A stretch of 64,000 nucleotides of DNA, from the NCBI RefSeq assembly GCF_034190915.1, contig NW_026947507.1, positions 31,486,001 to 31,550,000 on the forward strand. The letters are read 5' to 3'. The stretch is from Cavia porcellus (lineage: Eukaryota; Chordata; Mammalia; Rodentia; Caviidae). The translations under genes were made by a program, and so were the position numbers. Positions within the stretch are counted from its first letter, which is position 1. Each line of letters starts with the position of its first letter. Of this stretch, positions 61,907-64,000 are shown piece after piece. Below the pieces are notes generated by a model. The model was not told where the DNA came from. It was given only the letters and a program-made list of their open reading frames with translations, and ran no database searches.

Positions 61907-62031
61907 TCTGTGAGAGGGTTTTTTTTTTTGTTTTTTTTTTTTTTTTGTCTTTTTCCTTTTTATCGGTACTGGGGATCAAACTCACAACTGCCTGCGTGCC
62001 GTTGAGCTAAATCTCCAGCCCTCTGTGAGAG
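61907..62031 (-). repeat. ID-like tRNA-derived SINE with target-site duplication
   Basis: A reversed copy: T-rich tail 61919-61960, TTTTTATCGGTACTGGGGAT, B box GATCAAACTC (mutated) and A box GAGCTAAATCTCCAGCCC. Flanked by TCTGTGAGAG at 61907-61916 and 62022-62031. Confidence 0.9.
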
Positions 62032-64000
62032 TTTTAAAACATGATATTAGGAAATAGGGTCTATGTTCTCTGTTGGTAGGGACTGTGCTTTCTTTGACAA
62101 ATGGGAATGGAAAAGTGATACTATGCCACCTCCACAGTTTGGCTAGACAAGGCAATATTACTTTCATCTGGTTCTCTCAGAAGGTTCAGCCCCAGTATGA
62201 ACTCCACTAGAAGCCACCTGTTCTGCTGCCAGAGGGCCTGTGGAGAACTGGTGTGGAATGATTCACAGCCCCAGATGAGATGAGCCTTTAAATCCTCCTG
62301 CCTCAGCACAGGCTTATCAGTAAGTTAAAATCCAAGCATTTCCTGTCCCCAGCCATATAAATCACACATTTAGGTCTCCAGGGATGAGGCCCCAGATGTT
62401 ATGGAAAAAAGAAAACAATTTCACCCTGTCCTATTCCACACTATCTGTGAACACAATGAAAGGCTATATTTTGAGATGTCCTCATTAAACCAACTAAGCC
62501 TGTATCGTAATAAAAATGCTCTGTGTAAAAGAAATTTAATAATTTATGCATCAAACTCAAACAATATAAGTTTAAAGGCCAAAAACAATTTTGAACATTA
62601 ACTAGCTTTACCAAAACAACCAGGAAGTTAGGGTAGTTTTGTCAGCTGTTCAGTCTCTGCAGCAAAAACAGAAACTGTGCTGTAATTCGACACTGCTATT
62701 TATCACAGGAATTGTCTAGCTTGCTGGACTGATGCCATTAATGCCTATACCTTTTTTCCTGCCCTTTGTAATTCAATGTTCAGAGCTCTGCAGGTAGATG
62801 AAGTATAGCATATAGTGTATACATATATAATAGTTATCTTTGTAAACTTTCCTGTTAACCTTTATCTCTGGGCTGCTACATAGTTCTATGTAAGGTTGTT
62901 AAATAACAAACTTCTTGCCTCTGAGTCTGCTCGTCAATGTTTGGATGTATGTAACATTGATAGTCCTTGTGGTAACATGATCCACAGTAGCTCTGTTCTA
63001 ATCCCATAAACTCACAGCTCTCTTTTAAGGAGAAGTGACTCCCAGCTTTGTATGTTCCCTCATTATCATCAGTAGGACAGAGATGTACACTGTAAATACT
63101 GTGATATGTTTTACATCTCTGTCTTCTCACACAGAGATAGATGTAGATGTAAATTATCACATAGTCGTAAGCCATGGGCCACCACACTTGAGAGAAAGAC
63201 GAAGAGGCTATAAATCAATGAAATGCTATCCAATCAGGATCTTGACAGGTGCATCATTTACCTTCTCTGAGCCACTCTTTCCTCTTCAACAAGAGGAGAC
63301 AGATTGTCTCCCTACTCCATCTCCCCAACAAGGGTGGTGAGGAAGACACTGAAGTGTCAGCAGTGCTGAGCTTCTTTAGTAATGAACCCTAGCAGTGCTT
63401 CAATGCATGTAACTGGGAATCAGTGACAACTAAGGAAACCAAACACACAATCCCTCATACTACAAAGGCAAAAAAGAATCCAAACTTGAATGGTTTCTGA
63501 ACCCTTTCTTGTGCTTCTATGTATCTTATATCCTGGTAAGTCATAAATTGAAGATGAAAATCTAATGGCCACACCATCTCATATGTGCATTATTCAAATC
63601 CACATGTAATTCTATTTCCTGTCTTTTCTATTCCCTTGCTTTTCACTGAGTTTCACTCTAATGTCGTAGATGAAATAATGTCCCTGTGGGCCGGGTTTAA
63701 TTCAGTTTATTAGTTAATATAAACTACGCTATTTAAAAATCTTCTCTTAAAACAAATATTCTTTTGTTCTCTATTTGAAAATACCAGTGAGTGTCTACAG
63801 TGAAGAGAAGAAGCTTGCACAATGCAGTGTGAGGTCACCGACGGAGACACAGGGCTCCCTCTCCAGATGTCACCGCTGGTGACTCTGATTCAGTCTATCA
63901 ACCCCAGGTTCCCTTCCTCTGAATAGTATACTATACTGAACCATTTCTAAAGTGCTTACAGGTCTAAGATTTTGCAATTATTTTTATTTAAAGAGTAATC
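62032..64000. other. Intergenic, no gene seen
   Basis: About 2 kb of non-coding sequence to the window end. Opposed small open frames near 62876-63340 have no recognisable product. Confidence 0.4.

Overview
The window is mammalian nuclear DNA, most likely from a rodent. It holds a split GPCR gene with GT-AG introns, a CpG-rich first-exon region, many L1 relics, 7SL-derived (B1-like) SINEs, tRNA-derived ID-like SINEs with target-site duplications, MIR/L2 fossils and one endogenous retrovirus. The ID-like consensus ends in GGTACCGATAAAA. That, plus a composite B1+ID (B4-like) SINE, suggests a non-murine rodent (Castorimorpha or Sciuromorpha), but I cannot fix the species from sequence alone.

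Layout: 1-1460 is upstream intergenic DNA. 1460-2625 is a CpG island and probable promoter/first exon of the neuropeptide Y receptor Y1 gene (Npy1r, + strand). 1935-7431 is its long first intron. 7432-8276 and 8382-8834 are the two coding exons, separated by a 105-nt mini-intron, and the 3'UTR probably runs to about 10050. Npy1r is the only host protein-coding gene I can support. From about 10 kb to 64 kb the DNA is AT-rich and gene-poor. In other mammals this flank is a long intergenic interval, and no host exon was recognised here.

The repeats include an internally deleted + strand L1 (about 25.6-30.3 kb), a nearly full-length but dead - strand L1 (about 54.4-60.5 kb), several shorter L1 pieces, and two unusual three-unit tandem arrays (about 42.97-43.9 kb, period about 365 bp; about 46.54-46.99 kb, period about 147 bp).

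The standout is a GC-rich betaretrovirus-like (class II) provirus at 48376-53632. Its two 430-bp LTRs appear identical and it is flanked by a 6-bp duplication GGAATA. It keeps an open gag (559 aa), an open pro (dUTPase + protease + G-patch) and an open integrase, with both -1 ribosomal frameshift heptamers still in the correct frame (A_AAA_AAC and G_GGT_TTT). Pol has an in-frame deletion that removes almost all of reverse transcriptase and the first half of RNase H, and there is no env. This is the structure of a very recent, non-autonomous element that would depend on an enzyme supplied in trans.
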